DNA from: Flammeovirgaceae bacterium BBD 1991-12 | GTDB taxonomy: Bacteria > Bacteroidota > Bacteroidia > Cytophagales > Cyclobacteriaceae | Assembly: GCA_001657315.1 (NCBI GenBank) | Contig: LYSV01000031.1 | Span: forward strand, 1 to 63,751 | Direction: 5' to 3' | DNA: 63,751 nucleotides | Shown: piece after piece, positions 43,526 through 53,625 of the stretch | Layout of the letters: each line of letters starts with the position of its first letter | How positions within the stretch are numbered: position 1 is the first letter of the stretch | Made by a program: the position numbers and the translations under genes | The notes under the pieces: model-generated | Told to the model about the DNA's origin: nothing | Seen by the model: only the letters and a program-made list of their open reading frames with translations | The model's database searches: none

Positions 43526-44218
43526 CTATTTCCTGCCCAGTACATAGCCAATACCAAACCTAAAAGTACGTGTATAGGTTTCTCCTTCACTGTAATCATC
43601 GTTATCCGCTCTGATATTGGCAAAACCATGATCGTATCCGAGGTCAAGTGTGGCTCCTTCCAGCAGGCCTTTCTGAAACTGATAGCCCACGCCTACACTG
43701 CCAGCAAAATCTAAAGCTTTAAAATCATCCCTGACGTCGCGGCTGTCATCTGTATTGTTCCCTGTCCTTTCGCGTTTGGCACTCAATAACAGGGACGGCT
43801 GCACCCCTGCATAGACACTGAATCCACTAAGTCCCACCTCGTACCGGGCACCCAATGGAACATCCAGATAGGTCATGTTCGTCTTATCCTCCAGCTTATA
43901 CCCTGGGTAATCAGGTCCATACCCTTCTTCTTCGTAAGAAGACTTACTGCCTTTGGTGGACAGGACCGTTCCGGCCTCTACCAAAAGCGGTCCGTCTACC
44001 CTGACGGTAGCCTTTACACCTGCCTGAAATCCTGTCTTAGACTCTGGTTCACCAATAGAACTATTGGTACCTTTTTCTTTAAAATTTGAACGGTTAACAC
44101 CTACTACCGGAGAATAGACTGCATCACAGATCGCCGGCCTCGGATCCTGCATACATATACATCCATTTAGCAGAAAACCAAAAAGGGTCACTGTTAAAAT
44201 TTTGACTACATTTTTCAT
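43526..44218 (-). CDS. Outer-membrane beta-barrel protein with lipobox
   Basis: A 230-residue secreted protein. The signal ends in LLNGC (cysteine 20), a plausible lipobox. The rest alternates short beta strands with aromatic and glycine residues (VYAGVQPSLLLSAK, LDFAGSVGVGYQF, YTRTFRFGIGYVLG), as in the PorT/OmpA-like eight-stranded barrel family. A barrel with a lipobox is unusual, so cleavage by the ordinary signal peptidase is also possible. Function is unknown. It is flanked by a hairpin on one side and a 544-bp gap on the other. Confidence 0.7.
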   Translation of the reverse strand: MKNVVKILTVTLFGFLLNGCICMQDPRPAICDAVYSPVVGVNRSNFKEKGTNSSIGEPESKTGFQAGVKATVRVDGPLLVEAGTVLSTKGSKSSYEEEGYGPDYPGYKLEDKTNMTYLDVPLGARYEVGLSGFSVYAGVQPSLLLSAKRERTGNNTDDSRDVRDDFKALDFAGSVGVGYQFQKGLLEGATLDLGYDHGFANIRADNDDYSEGETYTRTFRFGIGYVLGRK

Positions 44219-44762
44219 TTTTTAGTGTTGTTAAATTGTTTGTTTACATCATCCTTCAAGTTGGTACAGTTTGTTGTTCGCCGTAAAAGCGAAAAAATCA
44301 GAGCTCGATCTCCTGATCGTGATATGCCATAAGCAGATAAATTTTAGTTAATTAAAAGGTTGCTGAGGACTGCCCTAAAAGCCAGCAATCACTCGGAACA
44401 AAGTAAACGGAGTGGATTATAGAATGGACTAAAAAATGGGTTGACAAAAGGTATACACAGCTTCAGAAGCGTCTTGAGACCGTTCAACGGCCCTTTTTCT
44501 ATAATGCAGGGTAAATAAGACGGGCTCCGCGGCCAAATACTTAGTGAAGTGAGACAATCGCTTAGCTGTGTGTTGTAAGGCCAATGACCACACCCTTGTA
44601 AACTGTCGTGAAACTCAAGCCCGGAATATCGGAGCCAAAGAAGAAAGTCTGTATAGCCAAAAAGCGGAGGTCCATTGAATAGCCACCCATCGGACCTGCG
44701 ACTCCTTATTACGGGAACCGGTGCATTGATCAGTAAAACCTCAGTGAGTTCTGACTAAAGGC
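44219..44762. other. 544-bp intergenic region, no gene seen
   Basis: Between two minus-strand genes. I find no coding frame, tRNA or strong hairpin. It should contain the promoter of the barrel gene that ends at 44218. Confidence 0.5.
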
Positions 44763-45653
44763 TCAGTCTTCGTAATTCTTAAACTTGTAAACGATGCCCA
44801 TAGTCAGCGCCTGACTAAACTGAATCTCATCTATCTGATCAAAATCATATATGAGGATCATCCCCAGGCCAACGTCCATAAAATCGTTGACCTTGGCAGA
44901 AAGTATCAGGTCCAGCCGGTGATCTATTTTTTCCAGCTCCAGCTCTTCATAATTGGCAAACATAATGTACTTCCACTTCAGGTTGAGATTTTTGGCAATA
45001 TCCTTGTTAAAATCAGCCAGTGCCTGAAAACCCAACCACTCTGCGCGCAGATTATCCCCGGGATCTACCCCGTAGGCGCCCAGGTCAGCAAGGCCATCGT
45101 TGCTTACAAATGTGAACCTCGGTGAGAAGGGCCCCAGCCGCACCTTAAAAAAGTCTGCCGGGGTGTACTCAAATCCCCATGAGGAGGTAAGGAAGGCCGG
45201 CGCAAAAAGGCTGGAGATCAAACTGTCATAGGTTTCTCCATTGCTTCGTTCCTGATCGTATGCAAATCCATCGGCAAACTGGGTAAGCAGCGACAACGAA
45301 GTAAAAAAGGTCCATTTTGATGAAAGCTGACGGCCATATTTGGTGTCAAGGAATACTCTATCCAATGACTTTCGACTGCTTTGTCCTTCATTTTTCAGAA
45401 CCCCGTAGGTCAGGTCTATTTCGTTGTCCCACGTATGGATGTCACGGGCATAGTTTGCCTTGTAGTTCAAAAAGGCATTCAAGCCCACGGAATTAACACC
45501 TCCACCCGTCCAGTTATCAGAAAAAGAGGCCTGGTTAAAGTTTATTCCTGCACGAAAATCTTTTTTCCAGTAAGTCGTATCACTGGATTGTGCAATTGAC
45601 ATTATCCCATAGGTATGGACTATAGCTAACAGCAAAAGGATAGATCGTTTCAT
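44763..45653 (-). CDS. DUF3078 domain outer-membrane protein
   Basis: A 296-residue protein with a signal peptide (about 1-21, ending SIAQS). The opening of the mature part, WKKDFRAGINFNQASFSDNWTGGG, is the hallmark of DUF3078, a beta-barrel-like family restricted to Bacteroidota. Strand pattern and the repeated aromatic residues continue to the end (LTMGIVYKFKNYED). Function is unknown. It is separate from the response regulator upstream (133 bp). Confidence 0.88.
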   Translation of the reverse strand: MKRSILLLLAIVHTYGIMSIAQSSDTTYWKKDFRAGINFNQASFSDNWTGGGVNSVGLNAFLNYKANYARDIHTWDNEIDLTYGVLKNEGQSSRKSLDRVFLDTKYGRQLSSKWTFFTSLSLLTQFADGFAYDQERSNGETYDSLISSLFAPAFLTSSWGFEYTPADFFKVRLGPFSPRFTFVSNDGLADLGAYGVDPGDNLRAEWLGFQALADFNKDIAKNLNLKWKYIMFANYEELELEKIDHRLDLILSAKVNDFMDVGLGMILIYDFDQIDEIQFSQALTMGIVYKFKNYED

Positions 45654-45786
45654 AGTGGTGCTGGTGGTTTAAAGTAGCGACAAAGTTATAAGTGTAACAG
45701 AATAGTACTAAAGGTGTTCGATGAATCACCTGTATTACCCGGTCATCCCCGGAATAAACCACACGAAACAGTTAGGGATCCGAAGA

Positions 45787-46200
45787 TCAGAGATTATTCA
45801 CCTTGACTTCTTCCAGAGCGGTTTCCGTAAGAGGCTTGGTGATAAACTTTATCACATGATTGTTATTGACGATCTTGTCAATATCCCGTTTGTTGTCTGA
45901 GCTGGAAAGAATGATGACTTTGCATTTATCCTTGATCAGATCGCTGAATTTCTCAAACTCGTAAAGGAAGACAAATCCATCTACGATAGGCATGTTGATA
46001 TCCAAAAAAATAAGATTCGGAAGATTGTCGATATTGTCCTGATTTTCTCTCAAATAATCCAGGGCACTCTTTCCTGAATTTTTCACTTCCACTCTGTTGG
46101 CGAATTTGGTTATTTCAATAATACGCTTACTGATGAAGTTATCGGTATCATTGTCATCTACCAGCATTACCAAATCTATCGGATTAGAATCAGTCAACAT
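45787..46200 (-). CDS. Single-domain response regulator (CheY-like)
   Basis: A 137-residue stand-alone receiver: acidic pocket LVDDND (D15, D16), phospho-acceptor D67 (FLDINMP), S99-S101 after the fourth strand (IILSSSD) and K122 (TKPL). It is a paralogue of the regulator at 18636. The 141-bp gap upstream holds an AT-rich inverted repeat (46259-46267 and 46281-46289). No histidine kinase is encoded nearby, so its kinase must act from elsewhere. Confidence 0.9.
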   Translation of the reverse strand: MLTDSNPIDLVMLVDDNDTDNFISKRIIEITKFANRVEVKNSGKSALDYLRENQDNIDNLPNLIFLDINMPIVDGFVFLYEFEKFSDLIKDKCKVIILSSSDNKRDIDKIVNNNHVIKFITKPLTETALEEVKVNNL

Positions 46201-46341
46201 TCAGATATTTTAGTGAATAAATCGGGATTAACAAATTTGAATAAATATATCTTTTTTTAATCAAAAAAAGAACTGATCAATTTTTGATTGCAAACATACC
46301 AATTAAAAACATTTTTTATAACACAGCAAACGAAGATTGGT

Positions 46342-48345
46342 TTAATTGTTCCCTGCCTTCTTTATTTTGATTTTTTCCCCCAGTTTTATCCCCATTTCCT
46401 CCTTGTTATTCCACTCCATGATCTCCTTTACGGACACCTGATGAGACCGTGCTATACTATAGAGAGTATCTCCTTCTGAAACGGTATATATGGTGAAGGC
46501 ATCTGTCTGAACTTCGTGAGAAGGTGCGGGGGGTGAGGCTTGCTGAGGAGAACTTTCATATACCCTGAGCTCCTGGCCTATGCTAAGTTTGTCATTGATG
46601 TCAAGATCGTTCCACCGCAATACTTCCCTCACCGTAACCCCGTACTTTTTGGATACAGCATAGTAGGTCTCTCCTGCCTTTACGACATGAGTACGGAGTA
46701 TCGAGTCCGGCGATTGAACGGCCACAGTTTCAGACTGTGTACCACTACTATCTGTCCCGGATGTATTGGTAGCCTGGAGCTCAGAGGTGGCATTCTGCCC
46801 AATGGAGGTTACCGGCAGTTGTTCTGTTGTTTCAGTGCCGGATCCTGTGCCAACCGTGCTTTCCAACCTTTCGAGTGAATCCAGCTTCTCAAGGAAGGTC
46901 ATAGGCCTTTTGGGCTCCCCGACTACTTCTTTGGGAGTATCACCGGTCTCTTCTGTAGCAGACACAAGCTCAGTACCGGAAGGGTCCGTGGGTTCTTTAA
47001 CGATCATCTGTGGCTGCGGCTGTTGCTCCGTTTCACGGTACTCTACCGGAACCCTGGCCGGCCTGATGTAGCGCAACCAGATCACTCTGCCCGGCTTTAC
47101 TTTTTCATCCACACTCATACGGTTCTTTGTTCTTAGTTTTTTAAGCTTCACTCCGTACTTTTGAGAGATCGCCCAAAGTGTTTCACCTGGCTGTGCTATG
47201 TGGTAATGTGTCCTGCCTTTGGATCTTTTAGGCTTCAGGTAGTAAACCTGCCCTGCCACAAGTTGATCATTGATGCTCAGGTCATTGATCTTCAGGAACT
47301 GGCTCAATTCTATACCACCCTTCTCTGCCAACTCAGGGATCTTACCTTTTTGCCCTGCTACAATACCGGGCAGCCCGTTGATGTTAACAACATGTCCTTC
47401 CCTGGCCTCGCTTTCATTGTCTATTTTTGGAAATGCATCTGCATCCTGAAAACGGTAATCTATACCAGCAACCACATTAGTTTCGGCAGCATTGATCGAA
47501 ACACTCTGGGGTTCTTCAGTTACTGAAGTGAGCGACGCCAGGGACGCATTCTCACTGGGTATGATCACTGTGTAGGCTTTATCTTTCGGTATCCTGCCTT
47601 TTCTCAGCCACTTGTTGTATTCTTCTACCTCGTCGGCTTCTACACGGTACAGGCCTGCGATCTCAGCAAGCGTTTCATTGCCGCCTGATCTGTGCTCAAT
47701 AAGTTTGATCTGTGCCTGTCCCTCTACATCACCTCCATAGGCTATCTTATGGGCAAGATATTTCTTTACATACCAATAGGTCTTTTTGTTAATGACCATA
47801 GACTTCACCCCGCGGTGTTTGTCTGCCCCTACCTTAATGGCGGCTCCAGCCCCCATCTGATATGCCTGCAGTGACATGAGCCAGTTATCAAAGAAGGTGT
47901 TGTTATTCTTCTTAAGGTACCGCGCCGCGCCCCTTGAAGATGCCTCTATATTCATGCGCTCATCGATATGCCTATCTACCCTCAGCCCTACTTCCATGGC
48001 TGTAAAATCCTTGAACTGCCAGAATCCTACCGCATTGGATGAAGAAACTGCATCCGGGATAAGGCCACTCTCCTGCAGCACGAGATATTTAAAGTCCAGT
48101 GGTAGCTTTTCTTCCCTGAACACACGTTCTATGATGGGAAAATAACTTCTGGCCTTTTCTGCCTGATTATTGAAATAAGTAGGGCTTCTCCTTAACCGGT
48201 CCACATCCTGCTGGATCTCCCGGCGGGCATCCTCTGTTATCCGCAGCTTCATATCGGCAAAATCCAACCTTGACGGGACTTTGGGTGACTGGGCTAAAAC
48301 AACTACAGGCAAAAAAATCAGTAGAGCAAAAAATCTCAACTCCAT
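46342..48345 (-). CDS. Membrane-associated lytic transglycosylase with LysM domains (MltD-like)
   Basis: A 667-residue periplasmic enzyme. A signal peptide (1-19) is followed by an SLT domain (about 70-200) with catalytic E92 in LVLQESGL and the SSNAVGFWQF motif. Three clear LysM domains follow, at about 380-425, 552-595 and 617-662, separated by S/T/E/P-rich linkers. A weaker LysM-like segment lies at about 222-262. The enzyme cleaves the glycan strand of peptidoglycan, and the LysM domains hold it on the wall. It follows the O-methyltransferase gene by 5 bp on the same strand. Confidence 0.93.
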   Translation of the reverse strand: MELRFFALLIFLPVVVLAQSPKVPSRLDFADMKLRITEDARREIQQDVDRLRRSPTYFNNQAEKARSYFPIIERVFREEKLPLDFKYLVLQESGLIPDAVSSSNAVGFWQFKDFTAMEVGLRVDRHIDERMNIEASSRGAARYLKKNNNTFFDNWLMSLQAYQMGAGAAIKVGADKHRGVKSMVINKKTYWYVKKYLAHKIAYGGDVEGQAQIKLIEHRSGGNETLAEIAGLYRVEADEVEEYNKWLRKGRIPKDKAYTVIIPSENASLASLTSVTEEPQSVSINAAETNVVAGIDYRFQDADAFPKIDNESEAREGHVVNINGLPGIVAGQKGKIPELAEKGGIELSQFLKINDLSINDQLVAGQVYYLKPKRSKGRTHYHIAQPGETLWAISQKYGVKLKKLRTKNRMSVDEKVKPGRVIWLRYIRPARVPVEYRETEQQPQPQMIVKEPTDPSGTELVSATEETGDTPKEVVGEPKRPMTFLEKLDSLERLESTVGTGSGTETTEQLPVTSIGQNATSELQATNTSGTDSSGTQSETVAVQSPDSILRTHVVKAGETYYAVSKKYGVTVREVLRWNDLDINDKLSIGQELRVYESSPQQASPPAPSHEVQTDAFTIYTVSEGDTLYSIARSHQVSVKEIMEWNNKEEMGIKLGEKIKIKKAGNN

Positions 48346-48350
48346 ACAGC

Positions 48351-48986
48351 TTATAACTTTCTTAAGATCATCAGACCGTCCCTGATGGGAAACAGAACGT
48401 TCTGAACACGCTGATCTTTATGTACTTTTTTATTAAAATCATCAATGGCTTTCGTGTCCTTGTCAGGCCTGGTATCCAGCACTTTACCACTCCAAAGCAC
48501 ATTATCTGCAATGATATACCCCCCTGCACGCACCTTATCAATCACTGTGTCAAAATAATTGGAATAATTGATCTTGTCAGCATCAATAAAAACCATGTCA
48601 AAGGTATGATTAAGTTGGGGAATTACGTCCATGGCATTGCCTATTATATAGTTGATACTCTCTGAAACCCCTGCATCATGGAAATATTGCCTCACTTTCT
48701 CTTCCAGTTCTTCATTGATATCTATAGTCACCAATTCCCCGTCCTGCAACATCCCCTCTGAAAGACACAACGCAGAATATCCGGTATAGGTACCTATTTC
48801 AAGAATAAATTTTGGTTGTACCATATGGGAGATCATAGAAAGTACCCTGCCCTGCAAATGACCGGACAGCATGCGCGGCATCATTACCTTTGCATGTGTA
48901 TCCCGGTTGATCTTTTGTAACAGACCGGACTCCGGTTCAGTATGTTGTTCAACATACAGGCTCAGCTCTTTGTCTAAAAGGTCCAT
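48351..48986 (-). CDS. Class I SAM-dependent O-methyltransferase (CCoAOMT-like)
   Basis: A 211-residue enzyme from ATG 48986, chosen over an in-frame TTG at 49016. The SAM-binding segment ILEIGTYTGYSALCLSEG (near 60-77), the acidic motif MVFIDADKINY (near 130-140) and the metal-site segment IIADNVLWSG (near 156-165) are those of the catechol/caffeoyl-CoA O-methyltransferase family, which needs a divalent metal. The natural acceptor is unknown. The gene leads a two-gene unit with the transglycosylase. Confidence 0.9.
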   Translation of the reverse strand: MDLLDKELSLYVEQHTEPESGLLQKINRDTHAKVMMPRMLSGHLQGRVLSMISHMVQPKFILEIGTYTGYSALCLSEGMLQDGELVTIDINEELEEKVRQYFHDAGVSESINYIIGNAMDVIPQLNHTFDMVFIDADKINYSNYFDTVIDKVRAGGYIIADNVLWSGKVLDTRPDKDTKAIDDFNKKVHKDQRVQNVLFPIRDGLMILRKL

Positions 48987-49128
48987 GACTATAGGGTTAA
49001 AGTGAATTGTCAACAATTATAGGCTGTTTAAACAGTATCCGTAAGGAAACCTGCGCCTTTTTATTACCGAACCTGGATTCAGAGGTAAAATAAAGTAATA
49101 ACTGAGCAACGGACGGGATCAGAACCGA

Positions 49129-49545
49129 TCAGGAATACGGAGCATCCAGAAAGCGCTGGCGAAGTTCAGGCGTAGGTATACGGCATTCATCCCTTCTTCC
49201 AAACCATTTATATCTATTGGCAGCAATAAAATCGTACACGAGGTCTCTCAAAAATACCGGTAGTATCATGAAGACGTACAGCAGCGGCCAGCCACCACTT
49301 AAATGCCTTGCTATGTCCAACACAGCAGAACTCTTCTCTTTGAGTTCTCCGTTCTTTTTCATTAAAACAATACTGTCCAGCTTTGAAACGTCAACTTTTG
49401 AATGCTGAAGCTTTTCTCTGGCCAGGTCCGATTGTAGAGAGGCAAAGAAAAAGCGTTTTTTCCTGTCCCGGTCGATAATGAAGTTAACGGCACCGTTGCA
49501 CAGATTGCAAACTCCATCGAAAAATATGATCTCTCTGTCCTCCAT
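49129..49545 (-). CDS. DCC-family (DUF393) thiol-disulfide oxidoreductase-like protein
   Basis: A 138-residue protein beginning with the family signature FFDGVCNLCNG (C13 and C16), followed by the conserved D-RDRKKRFFFASLQS segment and the RWFGRRDEC-like tail (here KWFGRRDEC). The CxxC suggests a thioredoxin-like redox role, but substrates are not known. Its ATG comes 1 bp after the stop of the T9SS adhesin gene, so it is cotranscribed with it. Confidence 0.88.
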   Translation of the reverse strand: MEDREIIFFDGVCNLCNGAVNFIIDRDRKKRFFFASLQSDLAREKLQHSKVDVSKLDSIVLMKKNGELKEKSSAVLDIARHLSGGWPLLYVFMILPVFLRDLVYDFIAANRYKWFGRRDECRIPTPELRQRFLDAPYS

Positions 49546-49546
49546 T

Positions 49547-52477
49547 CTATCTTATCAATTGTACCCAACCTTTAATGTCCTGCTCACTGTTGCCCGGGTC
49601 TACGGTATCAAAAGTAACCCTGGCCAGGTAGTAGTAAACCCCTGCAGCCAGATCTACACCATTATCATTTTTCCCATCCCAGTTGATGAGAATACTGTTT
49701 TCACTACCCCTGCTACCCTGGTAGGTGAACACCGGTTTACCCCAGCGGTTGTACACTGTAAAATCCACGGCCTCCACAAATCGCGCACACTGCTCCTCCC
49801 CTGCAGGGCCAGCGGGATCTCCTACAGTGAACGCTCTGAAGAGGTGGTTGCCAAACTGTTCATTTTCAGGAGTAAATATATTGGGAAGTATATAATTTGG
49901 GCAGTTATCCACACAAACGGTGTTACTGAAGTCACTTACATTCCCGGAGCGATCCACAGCCTGTATCCTGTAACATCCCTTGAAAGAACTGAGATTCTCA
50001 TGGATAAAGCTTTCAGTGGTAACCGAGTCGATAAGCGCAAAATCGCCTGACGTAGTGGCAGCATAGAATATACGATACACCCTTACGTCTTCCTGACAGT
50101 CACCAATAAAATCCGTGGTCCAGTTGAGAAGGTTCCGGTAGTCATCAAAATTACAGAATGATTCATCAATAAACTGCTGGCAGTCCCTCGCCTCCAGTGT
50201 GAGCACAGGAGCACAGGGAGGAATAGAATCACTGGGCTGAGCACAAACCATCTGCGAGAAGTTCAACAACGGATCCAGACCAGGCCTCTGGATATCCGGG
50301 TTTCCATATGTACCCTTCGTCAATACCCGGTAGCAATATATTTGCTCATCGTCAAGGTTATTGTCATCCGTGAATGTAAATCCTGACTGATTCACATCAA
50401 CCGCAGCCAGAAATTCCAGCTCATCGTCAGTATCACCTTCAAGGCCGCGATAGATCAGGTGCTCACTTCCGGGTGGAAAAGCGATCGTGTTTGACCATGG
50501 TACATCAGCCGTCCAGTTCAACTCGATCTGGCCAAACTGTGGCGTGGCCTCCAAACGGACACTGCTGGCTGTGGCGGAGACAAGATCGTCGGAAGAATTA
50601 GGGTCTACCAGTGTGATCCGGTAATTGTAAACCTGATCGAGTGTATTCAACCCTGTATCTACAAATCCTATACTGTCTGTATCAGGATTAAGATCATTAA
50701 CAGTTATTTCATCCACCAACGTCAGGTTCGTTTCCCCGGAAAATCCTTCGGCTCTTTCTATGCGATAGGTAAAAGGAGGCGTGAGTGTACCTGAATCCAG
50801 TGGTGCGTGCCATGCTACTATAATCTCACCATTTGTCTCACTGGTACTGTTTACCGACACATGGGTGATCACCGGTTCCTCAGCAGGAACAAACTCAAAG
50901 CATACCTCCTCGGAAACGATGCTCTCTGCTACAATGTTTCTGGCCTGTCCTCCCCCTCCCCCGGCAGATTCCAAAAAGCCTGCTACCAAACGATAGCAAT
51001 ATTTGGCTGCGGCATCCACATTCTCATCACGGAACGTAGTGGCAGCATCAGGTACCGTAGCTATGAGTTCATACCCGGCATTTTCTCTGATACCCGTTTC
51101 ACATTCATCCGGCACGTAGGGATTCGAATCCACCCGACGCCATATCTGTATCTCGTCTGCATTCTGGCATTCATAGCTGTCCCAGTTCAGCCGGAGGGCC
51201 TGCCCCTCCTGCACCACCTCATTGAGCTGTGGACTTGGAGCAACCACGGTAATGTTCCATGTTTCAAAGCTCACAAGCCGGGGGCCATCTTCCGGATGGT
51301 CCGTGATCCTGAAAAATATCTGATACGGCTGATCCCTTATATCCAGGCATTCCGTATCCCATACAAACCTCACTGCAGCAGAAGGAACGGAGGGCTGGAC
51401 CACACCCGCTCCGGTAAGCTGAATGCCAAGTTCATCGATCAGGTCTTCCGGAAATACATCTATCGTTACGTCATCTCCGTCCGGGTCAATACCAAGGATC
51501 GTTTCATCGATCGTGGTCCCTGCTTCTACACAGATATCCTCCGGATCGATCAATTCAGGTCTTTCATTGTCGCAATCTTCTACAATGATCTGCATGTCTC
51601 TTCGAACAAAACCAATAGGGAACCATTGACCAAAACGAAAACGGAACTCTCTCACAACAAAGGCAATGGTATATTCACCGGCAAAGCCGGGAGCATCCCA
51701 GGTGATCTCTCCTGTTATCGGATCAATGCTGATCTCCGGGGGGCCGTTCATCGCCTCGTTACCCTGCTGAAAATTGCTGTAAAATGAAGGGTCTGTCACA
51801 TCCACATAGCTGGCCACGTCATCATCAGGACTCATCTTGGGGATCACGAGCTCAAAAGCAAGACTATCTCTTTCTCCAAGGTCATTGTCCGGATCAAAGG
51901 CTCCGGGGTTATGGAAAAAAGCTACTCCCGGGCACGCCCTGTCAATGGGTGGTATGGAAAGGACGGGAGAGTTATTGCAACCGAGGGAAGCGTCCAGACT
52001 GATCTGGGTTTCAATATGAAAAGGTGTATTGTTATCTACGTTTTGAATATCATCATTCCTGTTTTGCTCCGTATAACCTACGGTGTAAAAGGGAAGAGCA
52101 GAAGAATAGGTGTGTTCAATAGTAAACGAGGCGGATGATACCTCATTACCGAGGCCACTTACATCGATAGGGCTGGTCACGAAAGTACCGTTGGCCAGCC
52201 GCCGCACAGCATTTCCGTTTTCAATGACCGGAAGAATAAAAGGTTCCGACCCATCGCCGAAATCGAGAATACCTTCTCCAAAGCGCACCTCCGATCCGGT
52301 ATCGGTATAAACAATGACCGTGATCTCAAATGTACGCCCCTCACAGTTGACCCGCCTCACGATGATCTCCCCCGCTCTGAGGTGAGTAGCGTATAATTCC
52401 TGAAAAAAAGAGCAGACCAATGCTATCAGCAAGGTAAAAACAGCCTTTACACCGGTAGCAGAAATTTTGTTCTTCAA
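49547..52477 (-). CDS. Large secreted adhesin-like protein with gliding-motility (T9SS type B) C-terminal domain
   Basis: A protein of about 976 residues from TTG 52477, which gives a clean signal peptide (KAVFTLLIALVCSFF...YATHLRAG). ATG 52627 would add 50 residues and overlap the divergent gene at 52601. The N-terminal half contains cadherin/Ig-like modules (DGDDVTIDVFPEDL) and the middle has several fibronectin type III-like domains. The last about 100 residues (NYILPNIFTPENEQFGNHLF, then YNRWGKPVF, WDGKNDNGVDLAAGVYYY) form the CHU_C/gliding-motility-associated domain, which directs export by the type IX system. Confidence 0.88.
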   Translation of the reverse strand: MKNKISATGVKAVFTLLIALVCSFFQELYATHLRAGEIIVRRVNCEGRTFEITVIVYTDTGSEVRFGEGILDFGDGSEPFILPVIENGNAVRRLANGTFVTSPIDVSGLGNEVSSASFTIEHTYSSALPFYTVGYTEQNRNDDIQNVDNNTPFHIETQISLDASLGCNNSPVLSIPPIDRACPGVAFFHNPGAFDPDNDLGERDSLAFELVIPKMSPDDDVASYVDVTDPSFYSNFQQGNEAMNGPPEISIDPITGEITWDAPGFAGEYTIAFVVREFRFRFGQWFPIGFVRRDMQIIVEDCDNERPELIDPEDICVEAGTTIDETILGIDPDGDDVTIDVFPEDLIDELGIQLTGAGVVQPSVPSAAVRFVWDTECLDIRDQPYQIFFRITDHPEDGPRLVSFETWNITVVAPSPQLNEVVQEGQALRLNWDSYECQNADEIQIWRRVDSNPYVPDECETGIRENAGYELIATVPDAATTFRDENVDAAAKYCYRLVAGFLESAGGGGGQARNIVAESIVSEEVCFEFVPAEEPVITHVSVNSTSETNGEIIVAWHAPLDSGTLTPPFTYRIERAEGFSGETNLTLVDEITVNDLNPDTDSIGFVDTGLNTLDQVYNYRITLVDPNSSDDLVSATASSVRLEATPQFGQIELNWTADVPWSNTIAFPPGSEHLIYRGLEGDTDDELEFLAAVDVNQSGFTFTDDNNLDDEQIYCYRVLTKGTYGNPDIQRPGLDPLLNFSQMVCAQPSDSIPPCAPVLTLEARDCQQFIDESFCNFDDYRNLLNWTTDFIGDCQEDVRVYRIFYAATTSGDFALIDSVTTESFIHENLSSFKGCYRIQAVDRSGNVSDFSNTVCVDNCPNYILPNIFTPENEQFGNHLFRAFTVGDPAGPAGEEQCARFVEAVDFTVYNRWGKPVFTYQGSRGSENSILINWDGKNDNGVDLAAGVYYYLARVTFDTVDPGNSEQDIKGWVQLIR

Positions 52478-52600
52478 ATCAATAACAGAGATATTGGTTG
52501 CGATATTATTGAACACTAAATTTACAGAATTAGTTACATTTCCTTTAAAAGATTTACGGAATACAAGCAAAAATCGTGCACTGTCACAAAAGGAAAACAA

Positions 52601-52840
52601 ATGAGAATAATCAAGGAAATCAATCACGAACTATTCAGGATCACTTTTTTTCATTGGAACGGCAAGTACCTGATCAAGCTGGAGCAGGGGGATCTTGAGC
52701 AGACTTTCAAAGTAGATGAATTTGATATTCTGAACCCCAATGAGCTGGATAATCTGCTGAGTGACAAGTTTTTGAATAACGCCATGCAAAGGTTCAGGGC
52801 CATGAATGAAGATCTTACGAGGGCGCTTGAGAATATATAG
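52601..52840 (+). CDS. Small conserved protein, unknown
   Basis: A 79-residue acidic protein, MRIIKEINHELFRITFFHWNG..., with a beta-rich first half (FRITFFHWNGKYLIKLEQG) and a helical second half. There is no signal peptide. I do not know its function. It lies 3 bp before the next gene, with which it forms a two-gene unit divergent from the adhesin gene. Confidence 0.7.
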   Translation: MRIIKEINHELFRITFFHWNGKYLIKLEQGDLEQTFKVDEFDILNPNELDNLLSDKFLNNAMQRFRAMNEDLTRALENI

Positions 52841-52843
52841 CTC

Positions 52844-53518
52844 ATGTATGTTAATAATGAGCCTGTTGTTGCGCAATGTTACCTGCAAAAGAAGCTGGAC
52901 GAGGCAAATGTATGTTACCTCTCGCCGCAACACCTGTTTATCAGGCAGTTTAACCGGCTGCACTCCTTTTCGCTGGATACTATCAGGAGCATTGAGTTCA
53001 AGCATAAGCTTTTGCTGTTCCCATTAATAGCCGGGGGTATCATCAGTCCTTTATCTCTCATTGCCTTGTTCAATGACATACTGAATATATGGCTCATGAT
53101 GGGGACTTTTATTGGCGGACTGCTCAGCATGTATTACGGAATGGAAGGGAGCAGTACTCTGACGGTTGTTACCAGTATCAAGGAATTTGATTTCTTTCTC
53201 AAAACACCTTCGAAGAATCTTAAGGCCTTTATTTCATTTGTACTGAAATATAGTCGGGAAGGCGCAGCTGTGGCCTATTACTTTCATGTTTCTGAAGAAA
53301 AGTGGTCCGAGGCAGTGAAAACCGGGCAACTCGTATTGACTGGGTCTCTAAAACTGACAGAGACTGCCGCATCAAAAAAGGACTATGTAACTCTGCGAAT
53401 AGAACCTCTGAGTGCTGGTATTGAAGTCAAATATCTCTATGACGAGTTTAAAGAGCTTGCTCCTTTTATAGAGGGGACCATACCGGTTATTGCTCTGGAA
53501 GTGATGAAAAACCGGTAG
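52844..53518 (+). CDS. Uncharacterised membrane protein
   Basis: A 224-residue protein. Residues about 1-50 and 80-224 are soluble and beta-rich. Two hydrophobic segments at about 53-74 (LLLFPLIAGGIISPLSLIAL) and 80-98 (IWLMMGTFIGGLLSMYYG) form a hairpin, and the large C-terminal part (FDFFLKTPSKNLKAFISF onward) would face the cytoplasm. Family unknown. Probably cotranslated with the small gene before it. Confidence 0.7.
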   Translation: MYVNNEPVVAQCYLQKKLDEANVCYLSPQHLFIRQFNRLHSFSLDTIRSIEFKHKLLLFPLIAGGIISPLSLIALFNDILNIWLMMGTFIGGLLSMYYGMEGSSTLTVVTSIKEFDFFLKTPSKNLKAFISFVLKYSREGAAVAYYFHVSEEKWSEAVKTGQLVLTGSLKLTETAASKKDYVTLRIEPLSAGIEVKYLYDEFKELAPFIEGTIPVIALEVMKNR

Positions 53519-53625
53519 TTATACAAGAAGGCATTTTAAACAAGAGTGTTTTATCTTTCGTTGCCTCTGTCAATCCCTAAAAATGAGGTCTGCAACTGAC
53601 AGTCGTTAAAAAATACATTAATAAG

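Noticed and set aside
46259-46289. AT-rich inverted repeat as terminator of the transglycosylase gene
   Set aside because: On the minus strand it is followed by an A run, not a T run.
52478-52627. ATG 52627 as start of the T9SS type B protein
   Set aside because: It would overlap the divergent gene at 52601 and push a good signal peptide 50 residues into the chain.
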